Below are positions 9,525 to 18,382 of a DNA stretch of 64,000 nt, piece after piece; position 1 is the first letter of the stretch, and each line of letters starts with the position of its first letter. The position numbers and the translations under genes are program-made. Origin of the DNA: Pseudoxanthomonas suwonensis J47 (GTDB lineage Bacteria; Pseudomonadota; Gammaproteobacteria; Xanthomonadales; Xanthomonadaceae). The DNA is taken from positions 19,554-83,553 of the forward strand of contig NZ_AZUZ01000018.1 of assembly GCF_000513955.1 (NCBI RefSeq). Reading direction: 5' to 3'. Below the pieces are notes generated by a model, which saw nothing but the letters and a program-made list of their open reading frames with translations, was not told where the DNA came from and did no database searches.

Positions 9525-9944
9525 ATGGCGTCCAACCAGGCCTTCGTGTTTCCCGCGCCGCGCGAGAATCCAGCGCCTGCATTTCCGCCGGAGCTGGCCC
9601 AGCGCGAGCTGCCGCCGACCACGCTTTGCGCCGGTTTCGTGGTCGATCCGGAAGGCCACGTGCGCCAGGCGAAGCTGCTGCAGGATCCGGGCTGCGCCCC
9701 GCCGGAAGCGCAGCCGCAGCTGGGTGCGGCGGTGGTGGAGGCGGTGTCGTCCTGGCGCTTCGATCCGGCGGTGCTGTGCGTCTATCCCGATGCGACCACG
9801 CGCGACCGCGACTGGAACGGCGTCGGCTGCGCCGGCGCGGTCGCCGAGGCCAGGCCGGTGGCGGTGACCTTGGGCTGGGCGTTCACCTTCGAGGTGCGCG
9901 AAGGCCGCGCCCAGGTCGTGGCGACGCGCAACCGCGCGCGCTGA
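9525..9944 (+). CDS. Small protein resembling a detached TonB C-terminal domain
   Basis: The 139-aa product aligns by eye with the TonB C-terminal fold: PAFPPELAQRELPPTTLCAGFVVDPEGHV, then ALGA-type spacing and VVEAVSSWRFDPA. It lies in the same frame as the upstream M56-TonB gene and only 30 bases after its stop. A second in-frame stop immediately precedes its ATG. No signal peptide or membrane helix precedes the domain, which is unusual for a TonB-like module. It may be a cytosolic or mis-started protein, or a second domain that was once fused to the M56 protein and was cut off by nonsense mutation. Two Cys residues (near 35 and 56) are present. Function is unknown. Confidence 0.55.
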   Translation: MASNQAFVFPAPRENPAPAFPPELAQRELPPTTLCAGFVVDPEGHVRQAKLLQDPGCAPPEAQPQLGAAVVEAVSSWRFDPAVLCVYPDATTRDRDWNGVGCAGAVAEARPVAVTLGWAFTFEVREGRAQVVATRNRAR

Positions 9945-9948
9945 GTGC

Positions 9949-10506
9949 TCACTGCCCGAGCATGTCCGGGCGGAACAGCCGCCGCCGCGACAGCTCGCGT
10001 CCGGACACCATGAAGCGGGCCTCGCCGCGGTAGTGGAGGGTGCGCGGCCAGCGCGGCCGCGTCGCCGCGTGTGCACGGACCACGCGCCACACGAACAGCG
10101 GGTAGTCGGCGGTGATCCGGGTTTCGTGCAGCCGGCATTCGAAGCTCGCATGGCACTCGCCGATCATCGGCGCGTCGACCTCGCGCGCCGGCAGCGCGGT
10201 CAGGCCGAAGCGCCCGAACTTGTCCACCTCGGCGCTGCTGCAGTTGCCGATCCGTACCACCGTGTCCAGCAGCGGCCCGGTGGGCAGGTTGATCACGCAC
10301 TGGCGGCTGCGTCGCGCCAGCGCGTGGCTGGTGTTGGCGTTCCAGATGTACGTTCCGACGAGGTCGTAGCCGAGCATCATGTGCCAGCCGCAGGTCATGA
10401 TCGCGCGCCGGTCCTTCCATGCGGTGCTGATGAGCACCAGCGGCCCCGGCTCCAGGAAGCGCCGGATCTGTTCGACGGGGAATGCGGTCCTGCGGGGCAA
10501 GGCCAT
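9949..10506 (-). CDS. Flavin reductase-like domain protein
   Basis: This 185-aa protein resembles the flavin reductase/FMN-binding split-barrel family (MALPRRTAFPVEQIRRFLEPGPLVLIST, then AIMTCGWHMMLGYDLVGTYIWNANTSHALARRSRQCVINLP and ECHASFECRLHETRI). Members either reduce free flavin with NAD(P)H or are uncharacterised FMN-binding proteins. I chose the ATG at 10506 because homology begins there; upstream the same frame only reads antisense to modC. It follows modC on the same strand after 56 bases and may be read from the mod operon. No partner monooxygenase is adjacent, so the substrate is unknown. Confidence 0.82.
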   Translation of the reverse strand: MALPRRTAFPVEQIRRFLEPGPLVLISTAWKDRRAIMTCGWHMMLGYDLVGTYIWNANTSHALARRSRQCVINLPTGPLLDTVVRIGNCSSAEVDKFGRFGLTALPAREVDAPMIGECHASFECRLHETRITADYPLFVWRVVRAHAATRPRWPRTLHYRGEARFMVSGRELSRRRLFRPDMLGQ

Positions 10507-10562
10507 GGCCGGTTCCGGTACGCGCCTGGCGCCAGCCTGCGCGCACCTGCGGCAAGGACCCG

Positions 10563-11177
10563 TCAATCCAGCACGTGCACCGCGTCGGCCAGGCGCCGCA
10601 CCTCGTCGGGGTGGTGGCTGACGTAGAGCATCGGCAGCCGCACCTCGTCGCGCACGCGCTGCAGGTACGGGATCAGCTCCTCGCGTCGCGCCTGGTCCAG
10701 CGCGCTGAGCGGTTCGTCGAACAGCAGGATCGCCGGCTGCGAGAGCAGGGCGCGGCCGATCGCCACGCGCTGCGCCTCGCCGCCGGAGAGGTTGGCCGTG
10801 CGCCGGCCGAGCAGGTGGTCGATGCCGAGCAGGCCGACCACGGTGTCGAAGCCGAAGCGCGCGCCGGCGCCGCCGTGGCGTCCGTAAAGCAGGTTGCGGC
10901 GCACGTCCAGGTGCGGGAACAGGCGTGCGTCCTGGAACACGTAGCCGATGCGGCGGCGATGGGTCGGCACGTCGATCCCGCGCGCGCTGTCGTAGAGCAC
11001 GCGGTCGTCGATGCGGATATGCCCGGACTCCGGGCGCACCAGTCCGGCGATCGCGTTGAGCACGGTGGTCTTGCCGGCGCCCGAGGGGCCGGCGAGCGCG
11101 ACCACGCGCGCCTCCTCCCCGATCCGCACGTGGCGGCGGAAGGCGCCGCGGCGCAGCTGCAGGTCGACGTCGAGCAC
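10563..11177 (-). CDS. modC: Molybdate ABC transporter ATP-binding protein, short form without TOBE domain
   Basis: The 204-aa product has a complete ABC ATPase core: Walker A GPSGAGKTT at 30-38, signature LSGGEAQRVAIGRALL near 127-142, Walker B ILLFDEP near 147-153 with the D-loop SALD, and the switch His in YVSHHPDEVRRLAD. It powers the ModB permease. The start is GTG at 11177, three bases after the modB stop. Most ModC proteins are about 350 aa and carry C-terminal molybdate-binding TOBE (mop) domains. This one stops after the ATPase core, so that regulatory part is missing. The shortness is a clean stop, not a visible frameshift. Confidence 0.9.
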   Translation of the reverse strand: MLDVDLQLRRGAFRRHVRIGEEARVVALAGPSGAGKTTVLNAIAGLVRPESGHIRIDDRVLYDSARGIDVPTHRRRIGYVFQDARLFPHLDVRRNLLYGRHGGAGARFGFDTVVGLLGIDHLLGRRTANLSGGEAQRVAIGRALLSQPAILLFDEPLSALDQARREELIPYLQRVRDEVRLPMLYVSHHPDEVRRLADAVHVLD

Positions 11178-11180
11178 GGC

Positions 11181-11876
11181 TCAGTCCTCCTCCGCGCGGC
11201 GCGGCCGGCGCACCAGCCATTCGGACAGCAGCAGCGCGCCCAGCGAGATCGCCAGCGACACCAGCGCCAGCCGCCAGATCCCGGCCTCGCCGCCGGGCAC
11301 CTGCATCAGGCCGTAGATCGCCGAGGACAGGGTCTGGGTCTCGCCGGGGATCGCCGAGACGAAGGTGATGGTGGCGCCGAACTCGCCCAGCGCCTTGGCG
11401 AAGGCCAAGGCCGCGCCGGCGACCAGGCCCGGCCAGGCCAGCGGCAGGGTCACGGTGAGGAACACCCGCCACGGCGCCGCGCCCAGCGTCGCCGCCGCCT
11501 GCTCGAGGCGCCGGTCGACGTTTTCGATCGACAGCCGGATCGCGCGCACCATCAGTGGGAAGCCCATCACCGCGCAAGCCAGCGCCGCGCCGGTCCAACG
11601 GAAGGCGAGGGTGATGCCGAGCGCGTCGTGCAGCCAGCGTCCGATCGGGCCTTCCGTGCCCAGCATCACCAGCAGCGCATAACCCATCACCACCGGCGGC
11701 AACACCAGCGGCAGATGCACCAGCGCGTCGAGCAGGGCCTTGCCCGGGAAGCGCCGGCGCGCCAGCAGCCAGGCCACGGCCACGCCGACCGGCAGGCTGC
11801 CCACGGCGGCGACCATGGCCACCTTCAGGCTCAGGGCGATGGCGGTCAGTTCCTCGGGCGTGAACCAGGCGGCCAA
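11181..11876 (-). CDS. modB: Molybdate ABC transporter permease
   Basis: This 231-aa inner-membrane permease has five to six hydrophobic helices and the ModB/binding-protein-dependent permease loop (EQAAATLGAAPWRVFLTVTLPLAWPGLVAGAALAFAKALGEFGA), the EAA motif that contacts the ATPase. It starts with TTG at 11876, nine bases after the modA stop. The order modA-modB-modC on the minus strand is standard. C-terminal residues after the last helix (RRPRRAEED) are short. Confidence 0.93.
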   Translation of the reverse strand: MAAWFTPEELTAIALSLKVAMVAAVGSLPVGVAVAWLLARRRFPGKALLDALVHLPLVLPPVVMGYALLVMLGTEGPIGRWLHDALGITLAFRWTGAALACAVMGFPLMVRAIRLSIENVDRRLEQAAATLGAAPWRVFLTVTLPLAWPGLVAGAALAFAKALGEFGATITFVSAIPGETQTLSSAIYGLMQVPGGEAGIWRLALVSLAISLGALLLSEWLVRRPRRAEED

Positions 11877-11885
11877 GCAGCTACC

Positions 11886-12671
11886 TCAGTCGCGTACTTC
11901 GAAGCCGCGGCCCACGAAGATCGCGCGCGCCTCCGGCGAGGACAGCCAGACCACGAAGCCGCGCGCGGCTGCCGGCGAACCGCGCAGCGCCGCCACCGGG
12001 TACGCGATCGGCGGATGGCCGGAGGCGGGGAAGGTGGCGAGCACGCGGACGCGCGGCTCGGCCTTCGCGTCGGAGGCGTAGACGATGCCCAGCGGCGCCT
12101 CGCCACGGGCCACCAGCATCAGCGCGGCGCGCACGCTTTCCGCTTCGGCCAGGCGCGGCTTCAGCGCATCCCACTGGCCCAGCGATTCCAGCGCAGCGCG
12201 CGCGTAGCGGCCGGCGGGCACGGTCGCGACCTGGCCGACGGCCAGGCGGCGGTCGCCGAGCGCGGCGGCGATCGAACCGGGCAGCGCGAGGTCGATCTTC
12301 GTGGTGCTTGCCACAGGGGCCACCAGCACCAGCTGGTTGCCGAGCAGCTCGCGGCGGCTGGCCACGTCGATGCGGCCGCGCTGCTGCAGGTAGTCCATCC
12401 ATTCCAGGTCCGCCGATACGAACACCTGCGCCGGCGCGCCCTGTTCGATCTGCCGCGCCAGCGCCGAACTGGCCGCGTAGGACACGCGCACCGGCGTGCC
12501 GGTGGCCTTGCCGTAGGCAGCCGCCGCCTCGTCGAGCGATTCCTTGAGGCTGGCGGCGGCGAACACCGTCACCTGGTCCTTGCCGGCGGCATGCCCGGCC
12601 ACGGGCGCGGCCGTCATCGCCACGGCAAGCAGCAGCATCGGCAGTCGGATCAGGGAGGCCAGGATTGGCAT
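11886..12671 (-). CDS. modA: Molybdate-binding periplasmic protein
   Basis: This 261-aa secreted protein begins with a signal peptide (about 1-28, ending GHAAG/KDQ). The ModA fold follows: [55 protein letters not shown] is the typical oxyanion-binding N-lobe, with Ser residues of the ASL and SSALA motifs as likely ligands. The second-lobe hallmark [24 protein letters not shown] is also present. It delivers molybdate to ModB/ModC. Tungstate is the other possible ligand. A moaB gene for molybdenum cofactor synthesis lies elsewhere in the window (51.9 kb), consistent with molybdoenzyme use. Confidence 0.94.
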   Translation of the reverse strand: MPILASLIRLPMLLLAVAMTAAPVAGHAAGKDQVTVFAAASLKESLDEAAAAYGKATGTPVRVSYAASSALARQIEQGAPAQVFVSADLEWMDYLQQRGRIDVASRRELLGNQLVLVAPVASTTKIDLALPGSIAAALGDRRLAVGQVATVPAGRYARAALESLGQWDALKPRLAEAESVRAALMLVARGEAPLGIVYASDAKAEPRVRVLATFPASGHPPIAYPVAALRGSPAAARGFVVWLSSPEARAIFVGRGFEVRD

Positions 12672-12758
12672 GGCGTTCTCCGTCGGTCGGTCCCGCGGGG
12701 CCGGGACAGGTACATGCTGCCCGCTCCGGGCTGGCGGTGCACCTGCCGGCGCCGGCGG

Positions 12759-13601
12759 TCAGTCGGTGCCGCCGAGCACGGCGTTGAGGGTCGCCGCCAG
12801 GCGCTCGCCGCCCAGGCGCAACTGCTTCTCGGCGGTCGGCAGGTGCTGCTCCACGTAGGCCTCGCCGATCGCGTGGCCGGGCGGATAGAAACCGGGCGCG
12901 GCGGCGATGCGGCAGGACTGCTCGGCCCACAGCCGCGGCGCGCCCTCCGGCAGCGGCGATGCCGCCACGGCCGGCAGCGCCTGCAGGCGCTCCAGCCAGC
13001 GCTCCTCGTCCATGCGCCGGCTGTTGAGCATGCCGCTGTCCCACAGCGAATGCATGTTGCTGCCCTTGCCGCGCCAGTTGACCTGGTAGTCGTTGCCGCC
13101 GCGGTCCTCGCCGCGGCCGGCGTGCAGGGGCTGGTGCAGGTCGCCGACCAGGTGGACGACGAACTTCAGCGCCTGGCGGCGCGCGGCGTCGCCCTGCGTG
13201 CGGTCGGCGAGGATCGCGGTGTGCTTCCCGAGCGCCTCCACCGCGCAGTTGCCGCCCGGGCAGTCGCGCGCGGCGTCGTAGTGGCAGTCGGGATCGGCGA
13301 TGTTGACGTAGTGCCAGCGCGCGGAGCGCTTGCCCAGTTCCGGATCGGAGCCACGCAGGTTGTCGGCCCAGTTGGCGATGCCGGCGAGGGTCGGATCGGC
13401 TTCGCCCTGCAGCAGCCGTTCGACTTCGGCGCGTGCCTGGGGATCGAGTCCGGGTTCGGCCAGGCGCGCGACCAGGCGGTGGCCGAGCGGGCCCCACGCC
13501 TGCGCGGGCAGGGCGATGGCGAAGGCGAGCGGCAGGCACAGCAGGGCGAGGCCGCGGCGCCTGCGGGGAAGCGGAAAGGAAACGGGAGCGGTTGCAGTCA
13601 T
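12759..13601 (-). CDS. S1/P1-family nuclease
   Basis: This 280-aa secreted zinc nuclease has a signal peptide ending at AQA/WGPLGH. The mature protein then begins with Trp36, whose amino group is a zinc ligand in this family. Conserved metal-binding segments follow: HRLVARLAE (His41 region), WHYVNIAD, VVHLVGDLHQPLHAG, DRGGNDYQV and the NMHSLWDSGM helix. S1/P1 nucleases cut single-stranded RNA and DNA, or remove 3' phosphates, outside the cytoplasm. It has its own transcription unit between ompW and the mod operon. Confidence 0.93.
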   Translation of the reverse strand: MTATAPVSFPLPRRRRGLALLCLPLAFAIALPAQAWGPLGHRLVARLAEPGLDPQARAEVERLLQGEADPTLAGIANWADNLRGSDPELGKRSARWHYVNIADPDCHYDAARDCPGGNCAVEALGKHTAILADRTQGDAARRQALKFVVHLVGDLHQPLHAGRGEDRGGNDYQVNWRGKGSNMHSLWDSGMLNSRRMDEERWLERLQALPAVAASPLPEGAPRLWAEQSCRIAAAPGFYPPGHAIGEAYVEQHLPTAEKQLRLGGERLAATLNAVLGGTD

Positions 13602-13668
13602 GCCGGCACTTTAACCGGTTCGACGCCGCCGCTCCCGTGCCCGGGTCAGATTTCCAGGGAAAACAGCA

Positions 13669-14292
13669 TCAGAACTTCACGACGTAGGCCGCGCCGTACA
13701 CCAGCGGGTCGATGTTGGCGGTGCCGAGCTTGGCGCCGTCGACCTTGACCCTGGTGTCGATGTCGGCCCAGCGCACGTCGACGCGGATCGACGACTTGTC
13801 GCTGACCTTGAAGTCCAGGCCGGCATGCGCCGACAGGCCCCACGAGTCACCCAGCTTCAGCTTGGCGTCCTTCAGCACGCCGGTGGTGTTCTCGCTGAAG
13901 AAGGTGGTGTAGTTCAGGCCCACGCCCAGCAGCGGCGAAACCTTGCCCTTGCTGTTGAAGTGGTACTGCAGGGTGAAGGTCGGCGGCAGGTGCTTGGTGT
14001 CGCCCACCTTGCCCACGCCCTTGACCGCGATGTCGTGCTTGAACGGCAGCGCGCCCAGCACCTCCAGGCCCAGGTTGTCCTTGAGGAAGTATTCGAAGGC
14101 GATGCTCGGCTTGGCGTCGCTGTCGATCGCCAGCGGCAGGGTGCCATTGGCCAGCTTGCCGTTGTTCGACTTCGGGTCCACCTGGTGGACGCCGATGGCG
14201 ACGGTCCAGTCGCCGGCCGACTGGGCGGCGGCGGGCAGCGCGGCGGCGGCCAGGGCGGCTGCCAGGAGGGCGGGGACCAGCTTGTTCGTCAT
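13669..14292 (-). CDS. ompW: OmpW-family outer membrane protein
   Basis: This 207-aa outer membrane beta-barrel has a signal peptide of about 23 residues (LAAAALPAAAQ). The OmpW signature strands follow: GDWTVAIGVHQVDPKSNNG, IAFEYFLKDNLGLEVLGALPFKHDI, HLPPTFTLQYHF, LLGVGLNYTTFF and WGLSAHAGLDFKVSDKSSIRVDVRWADI, ending in Phe (YVVKF) as the barrel signal requires. I chose the ATG at 14292, which fits the signal peptide. OmpW forms a small eight-stranded channel for hydrophobic molecules. A good FNR-type palindrome sits 59-72 bases upstream of this start. Confidence 0.92.
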   Translation of the reverse strand: MTNKLVPALLAAALAAAALPAAAQSAGDWTVAIGVHQVDPKSNNGKLANGTLPLAIDSDAKPSIAFEYFLKDNLGLEVLGALPFKHDIAVKGVGKVGDTKHLPPTFTLQYHFNSKGKVSPLLGVGLNYTTFFSENTTGVLKDAKLKLGDSWGLSAHAGLDFKVSDKSSIRVDVRWADIDTRVKVDGAKLGTANIDPLVYGAAYVVKF

Positions 14293-14350
14293 GTGCAGTG
14301 CTCTCTGCTTGGGGTTGCGGCCAGTCTCCGCCCCTGCCCGCCGCCCCGCC

Positions 14351-14364
14351 TTGATCACAGTCAA
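14351..14364. promoter_or_regulatory. FNR/Anr-type palindrome between ompW and gap
   Basis: TTGAT-CACA-GTCAA matches the FNR consensus TTGAT-N4-ATCAA at 9 of 10 defined positions. It lies in the divergent ompW-gap intergenic region, 65 bp from the ompW ATG at its centre. ompW of enterobacteria is known to respond to oxygen through FNR. A CRP-like site is the alternative. Confidence 0.6.
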
Positions 14365-14395
14365 GGCGGACGCCTCCGGCGGGCCCGGCTGCTAG

Positions 14396-15460
<1,065 letters not shown>

Positions 15461-15479
15461 GCCTGGCGATGGTTGCATC

Positions 15480-15512
15480 GGAAAGGGCGCCTTCGGGCGC
15501 CCTTTCCCTTTA
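15480..15512 (+). terminator. Rho-independent terminator after gap
   Basis: A perfect 12-bp stem (GGAAAGGGCGCC paired with GGCGCCCTTTCC) is closed by a TTCG tetraloop and followed by CTTTAA. It begins 20 bases after the gap stop. Confidence 0.93.
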
Positions 15513-15607
15513 ACGGTCCGCTTACGGGATCCGTGCCGGCTTGCGTTACCGTCGCGCATCGCCGACGCTGCCGGCGCCACGCGATCGCCGATACCGACGG
15601 GGGACGG

Positions 15608-18382
15608 ATGGACGGACTGGTGGGGTTCCTGGTGCTGCTGGGCCTGGCGTTGCTTGCCGTGCCCGTGCTGCTGGTGGTCGTGCTGGTCTCGCAGTCCTCG
15701 CTGAAGGCGCGGGTGGCCGTGCTGGAGCGCGAGCTGGCCGCGCTGCGCGGCGCCGGTGCCGCGCGGGCTGGCGACGCCGCGGCAGCGGCGGCGCGTGCGA
15801 CGGCTCCGCCGGCGTCGACGACGCCCACGGCGTCCGGCGAGGCGCCAACGCTGGCCGAACTGATGCGGCGCCAAGCCGGTGGAGAGCCGGCTGCCCCGGC
15901 CGCCGCGCCGGCTGCGCCGCCCACCGGGCCTGCCGCCGCGGCGCCTGCCGTCGAACCGGCTGCGGAGCCACCGCTCGCCTCGCCCGCACCGCCGCCCTTG
16001 CCGCCGACGGCGCCACCGCGCCCGGCCACGCCGCGCGCCGTGCCGCCGGCGCCCGTGGAGAACCCGGTCCTGCGCGCGGTGCGGCGCTGGTTCACCGTCG
16101 GCAACGTGCCGGTGAAGATCGGCATGCTGGTGCTGCTGGCCGGCGTGGCCGCGCTGCTGAAGTACGCAAGCGAGCGCGGCCTGTTCACCCTGCCGCTGGA
16201 GCTGCGCCTGGCCGGCGTGGCTGCCGCCGCGCTGGCGGCGCTGGGCTTCGCCTGGAAGCGGCGCGAAAGCAACCGCGTGTTCGCGCTGAGCCTGCAGGGC
16301 GGCGCCATCGGCGTGCTGCTGCTGACCGTGTACGCGGCCGCGCGGCTGTACGACCTGATGCCCGCGGGCGCCGCGTTCGCGCTGAGCGTGCTGCTGGTGG
16401 CCGGCATGGGCCTGCTGGCGGTGCTGCAGGACGCCAGGGCGCTGGCGGTGTTCGCTTTGCTGGCCGGCTTCCTCGCGCCGGTGTGGCTGTCCACCGGCGG
16501 CGGCAGCCATGTCGCGCTGTTCTCCTACTACGCGCTGCTCAACGCGGCGATCGTGGCGATCGCCTGGTTCCGCTCGTGGCGCATCCTCAACCTGCTCGGC
16601 TTCGCCTTCACCTTCGGCATCGGCGGGGTGTGGGCGACGGACCGCTACCACCCGGAGCTGTACGCCAGCACCCAGCCGTTCCTGGTGCTGTTCTTCCTGT
16701 TCTACCTGGCGGTGCCGGTGCTGTTCGCGCGGCGCCAGCCGGAGGGCCGCCGCGACCTGCTCGATGGCTGCCTGGTGTTCGGCACGCCGCTGGTGGCCTT
16801 CGCCATGCAGGCCGGGCTGCTGGACAGCATCCACCCGGACGGCAGCCGCATGCCGCTGGCGCTGTGCGCGCTCGGCCTGGGCCTGCTCTACGCCGGCCTG
16901 GCGTGGACGCTGCTGCGGCGTGGCGGCTACGCAGTGCTGGGCCAGTCGCACGCGATCCTCGCGGTGGGCTTCGCCACCCTGGCAGTGCCGCTGGCGCTGT
17001 CGGCGCGCGCCACCGCCAGCGTGTTCGCGCTGGAAGGCGCCGGACTGGTGTGGCTGGGCCTGCGCCAGGGCCGCGCGCTGCCGCAGTTCTCCGGCGCGGC
17101 GCTGCAGTTGCTGGCCGCCGGCGCGCTGGCGATCGGCGTCGCCGACCATGGTGGCGAAGACCTGCGTTTCCTGGCCAATCCCACCGCGATGGGCGCGCTG
17201 CTGGTCGCCCTGGCCGGCTTCGCCAGCGCCCATGCGATGCGCGCGGCGGGCGAGGCCGGGTACGCGCGGCTGTTCTACCTGTGGGGCCTGGCCTGGTGGT
17301 GCGGCAATGGCGTGCACGAGATCGACCGTTTCGTGGCTTCCGACAGCCGCGGTGACGCGCTGTTCGCCTTCGCCGGCCTGACCGCCTGGCTGGCGGCGGA
17401 AGCCTGGCGGCTGCGCCCGGCGCGGCTGCTGGCCTGGACGGTCGCGGCCGCGTTCGTGGCGATGCCGCTGCTGGCGCTGTGGCAGGACACCGACCACGTA
17501 CACCCGTTCGGCGGCAGCTGGGGCGCGGCGACGTGGCTGGCGGCCACGGTACTGGCGCTGCGCGGGCTGTGGTGCCTGCGCGGAGAGGCGGGCGCGGCCG
17601 ATGTCGCCCGTTTCGCCTGGTGGATGCTGTGGCCGCTGGCGCTGTCGCTGTGGCTGGACAGCGTCGCGGTCGACGCCGGCCTGGCGCAGGGCTGGGTGCA
17701 GGCGATGTGTGCGCTGCCGTGGCTGGCGCTGCTCGCCCTGTCGCTGTGGCGCTGGGCGTGGCTGGCGTTCCCGCGCGAGGCGGAGGCCAGCGACGGCCTC
17801 CGCACGGTGCTGGTCGGCGCGGCCGTCGCCGTGGTCACGGTGGGCTGGCTGCAGGCGCTGGCCTTGCCGATGCCGTCCGCGCCGCTGCCGTGGCTGCCGC
17901 TGCTCAATCCTGCCGAGCTGGCGCAGCTGGTCGCGCTGGGGCTGGTGGGCGCCTGGCTGTGGTCGGGACACGCGCCGGCCGGCCTGACGCGCTGGTGCAG
18001 CGGGATCCTCGCCGTGGGCGGCTTCCTGCTGGCCAGCGCCAGCACGCTGCGCACGGTGCACCACTGGGGCGGCCATCCCTGGGTCGAGGGCCTGCTGTCG
18101 ACCAGCCTGGCCCAGACCAGCCTCACCGTGGTCTGGAGCGTGCTCGGCGTGATCGGCTGGATCGTCGGCTCGCGCCGCGGGCGGCGCGGCCTGTGGCTGG
18201 CCGGCGCGCTGCTGATGGGCGTGGTCCTGGCCAAGCTGCTGCTGGTCGACCGCCAGCACCTGGGTGGGATGCTGGGCATCGTCTCGTTCATCGCCTACGG
18301 CGTGCTGTGCACTATCGTCGGCTACCTGGCGCCGGCACCGCCGCGCGCCGCACAGGCGGCAGAGGGAGAAGCGAACGCATGA
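15608..18382 (+). CDS. DUF2339 multi-helix membrane protein
   Basis: This 924-aa inner-membrane protein matches the DUF2339 family. A first helix (3-28) is followed by a short coiled segment (LKARVAVLERELAALRGA) and a long Ala/Pro-rich linker to about 150. About two dozen hydrophobic helices then fill the rest, starting with the family hallmark FTVGNVPVKIGMLVLLAGVAALLKYAS. The frame is open 45 codons upstream across the gap terminator, so the ATG at 15608 is the better start. It overlaps the DUF3999 gene by ATGA. The family has no known function; position beside DUF3999 is conserved in other proteobacteria as far as I know. Confidence 0.88.
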   Translation: MDGLVGFLVLLGLALLAVPVLLVVVLVSQSSLKARVAVLERELAALRGAGAARAGDAAAAAARATAPPASTTPTASGEAPTLAELMRRQAGGEPAAPAAAPAAPPTGPAAAAPAVEPAAEPPLASPAPPPLPPTAPPRPATPRAVPPAPVENPVLRAVRRWFTVGNVPVKIGMLVLLAGVAALLKYASERGLFTLPLELRLAGVAAAALAALGFAWKRRESNRVFALSLQGGAIGVLLLTVYAAARLYDLMPAGAAFALSVLLVAGMGLLAVLQDARALAVFALLAGFLAPVWLSTGGGSHVALFSYYALLNAAIVAIAWFRSWRILNLLGFAFTFGIGGVWATDRYHPELYASTQPFLVLFFLFYLAVPVLFARRQPEGRRDLLDGCLVFGTPLVAFAMQAGLLDSIHPDGSRMPLALCALGLGLLYAGLAWTLLRRGGYAVLGQSHAILAVGFATLAVPLALSARATASVFALEGAGLVWLGLRQGRALPQFSGAALQLLAAGALAIGVADHGGEDLRFLANPTAMGALLVALAGFASAHAMRAAGEAGYARLFYLWGLAWWCGNGVHEIDRFVASDSRGDALFAFAGLTAWLAAEAWRLRPARLLAWTVAAAFVAMPLLALWQDTDHVHPFGGSWGAATWLAATVLALRGLWCLRGEAGAADVARFAWWMLWPLALSLWLDSVAVDAGLAQGWVQAMCALPWLALLALSLWRWAWLAFPREAEASDGLRTVLVGAAVAVVTVGWLQALALPMPSAPLPWLPLLNPAELAQLVALGLVGAWLWSGHAPAGLTRWCSGILAVGGFLLASASTLRTVHHWGGHPWVEGLLSTSLAQTSLTVVWSVLGVIGWIVGSRRGRRGLWLAGALLMGVVLAKLLLVDRQHLGGMLGIVSFIAYGVLCTIVGYLAPAPPRAAQAAEGEANA

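Noticed and set aside
10482..13748. Open frame of 1088 codons antisense to modCBA and the S1/P1 nuclease
   Set aside because: All four genes on the other strand have intact motifs; this frame has none.
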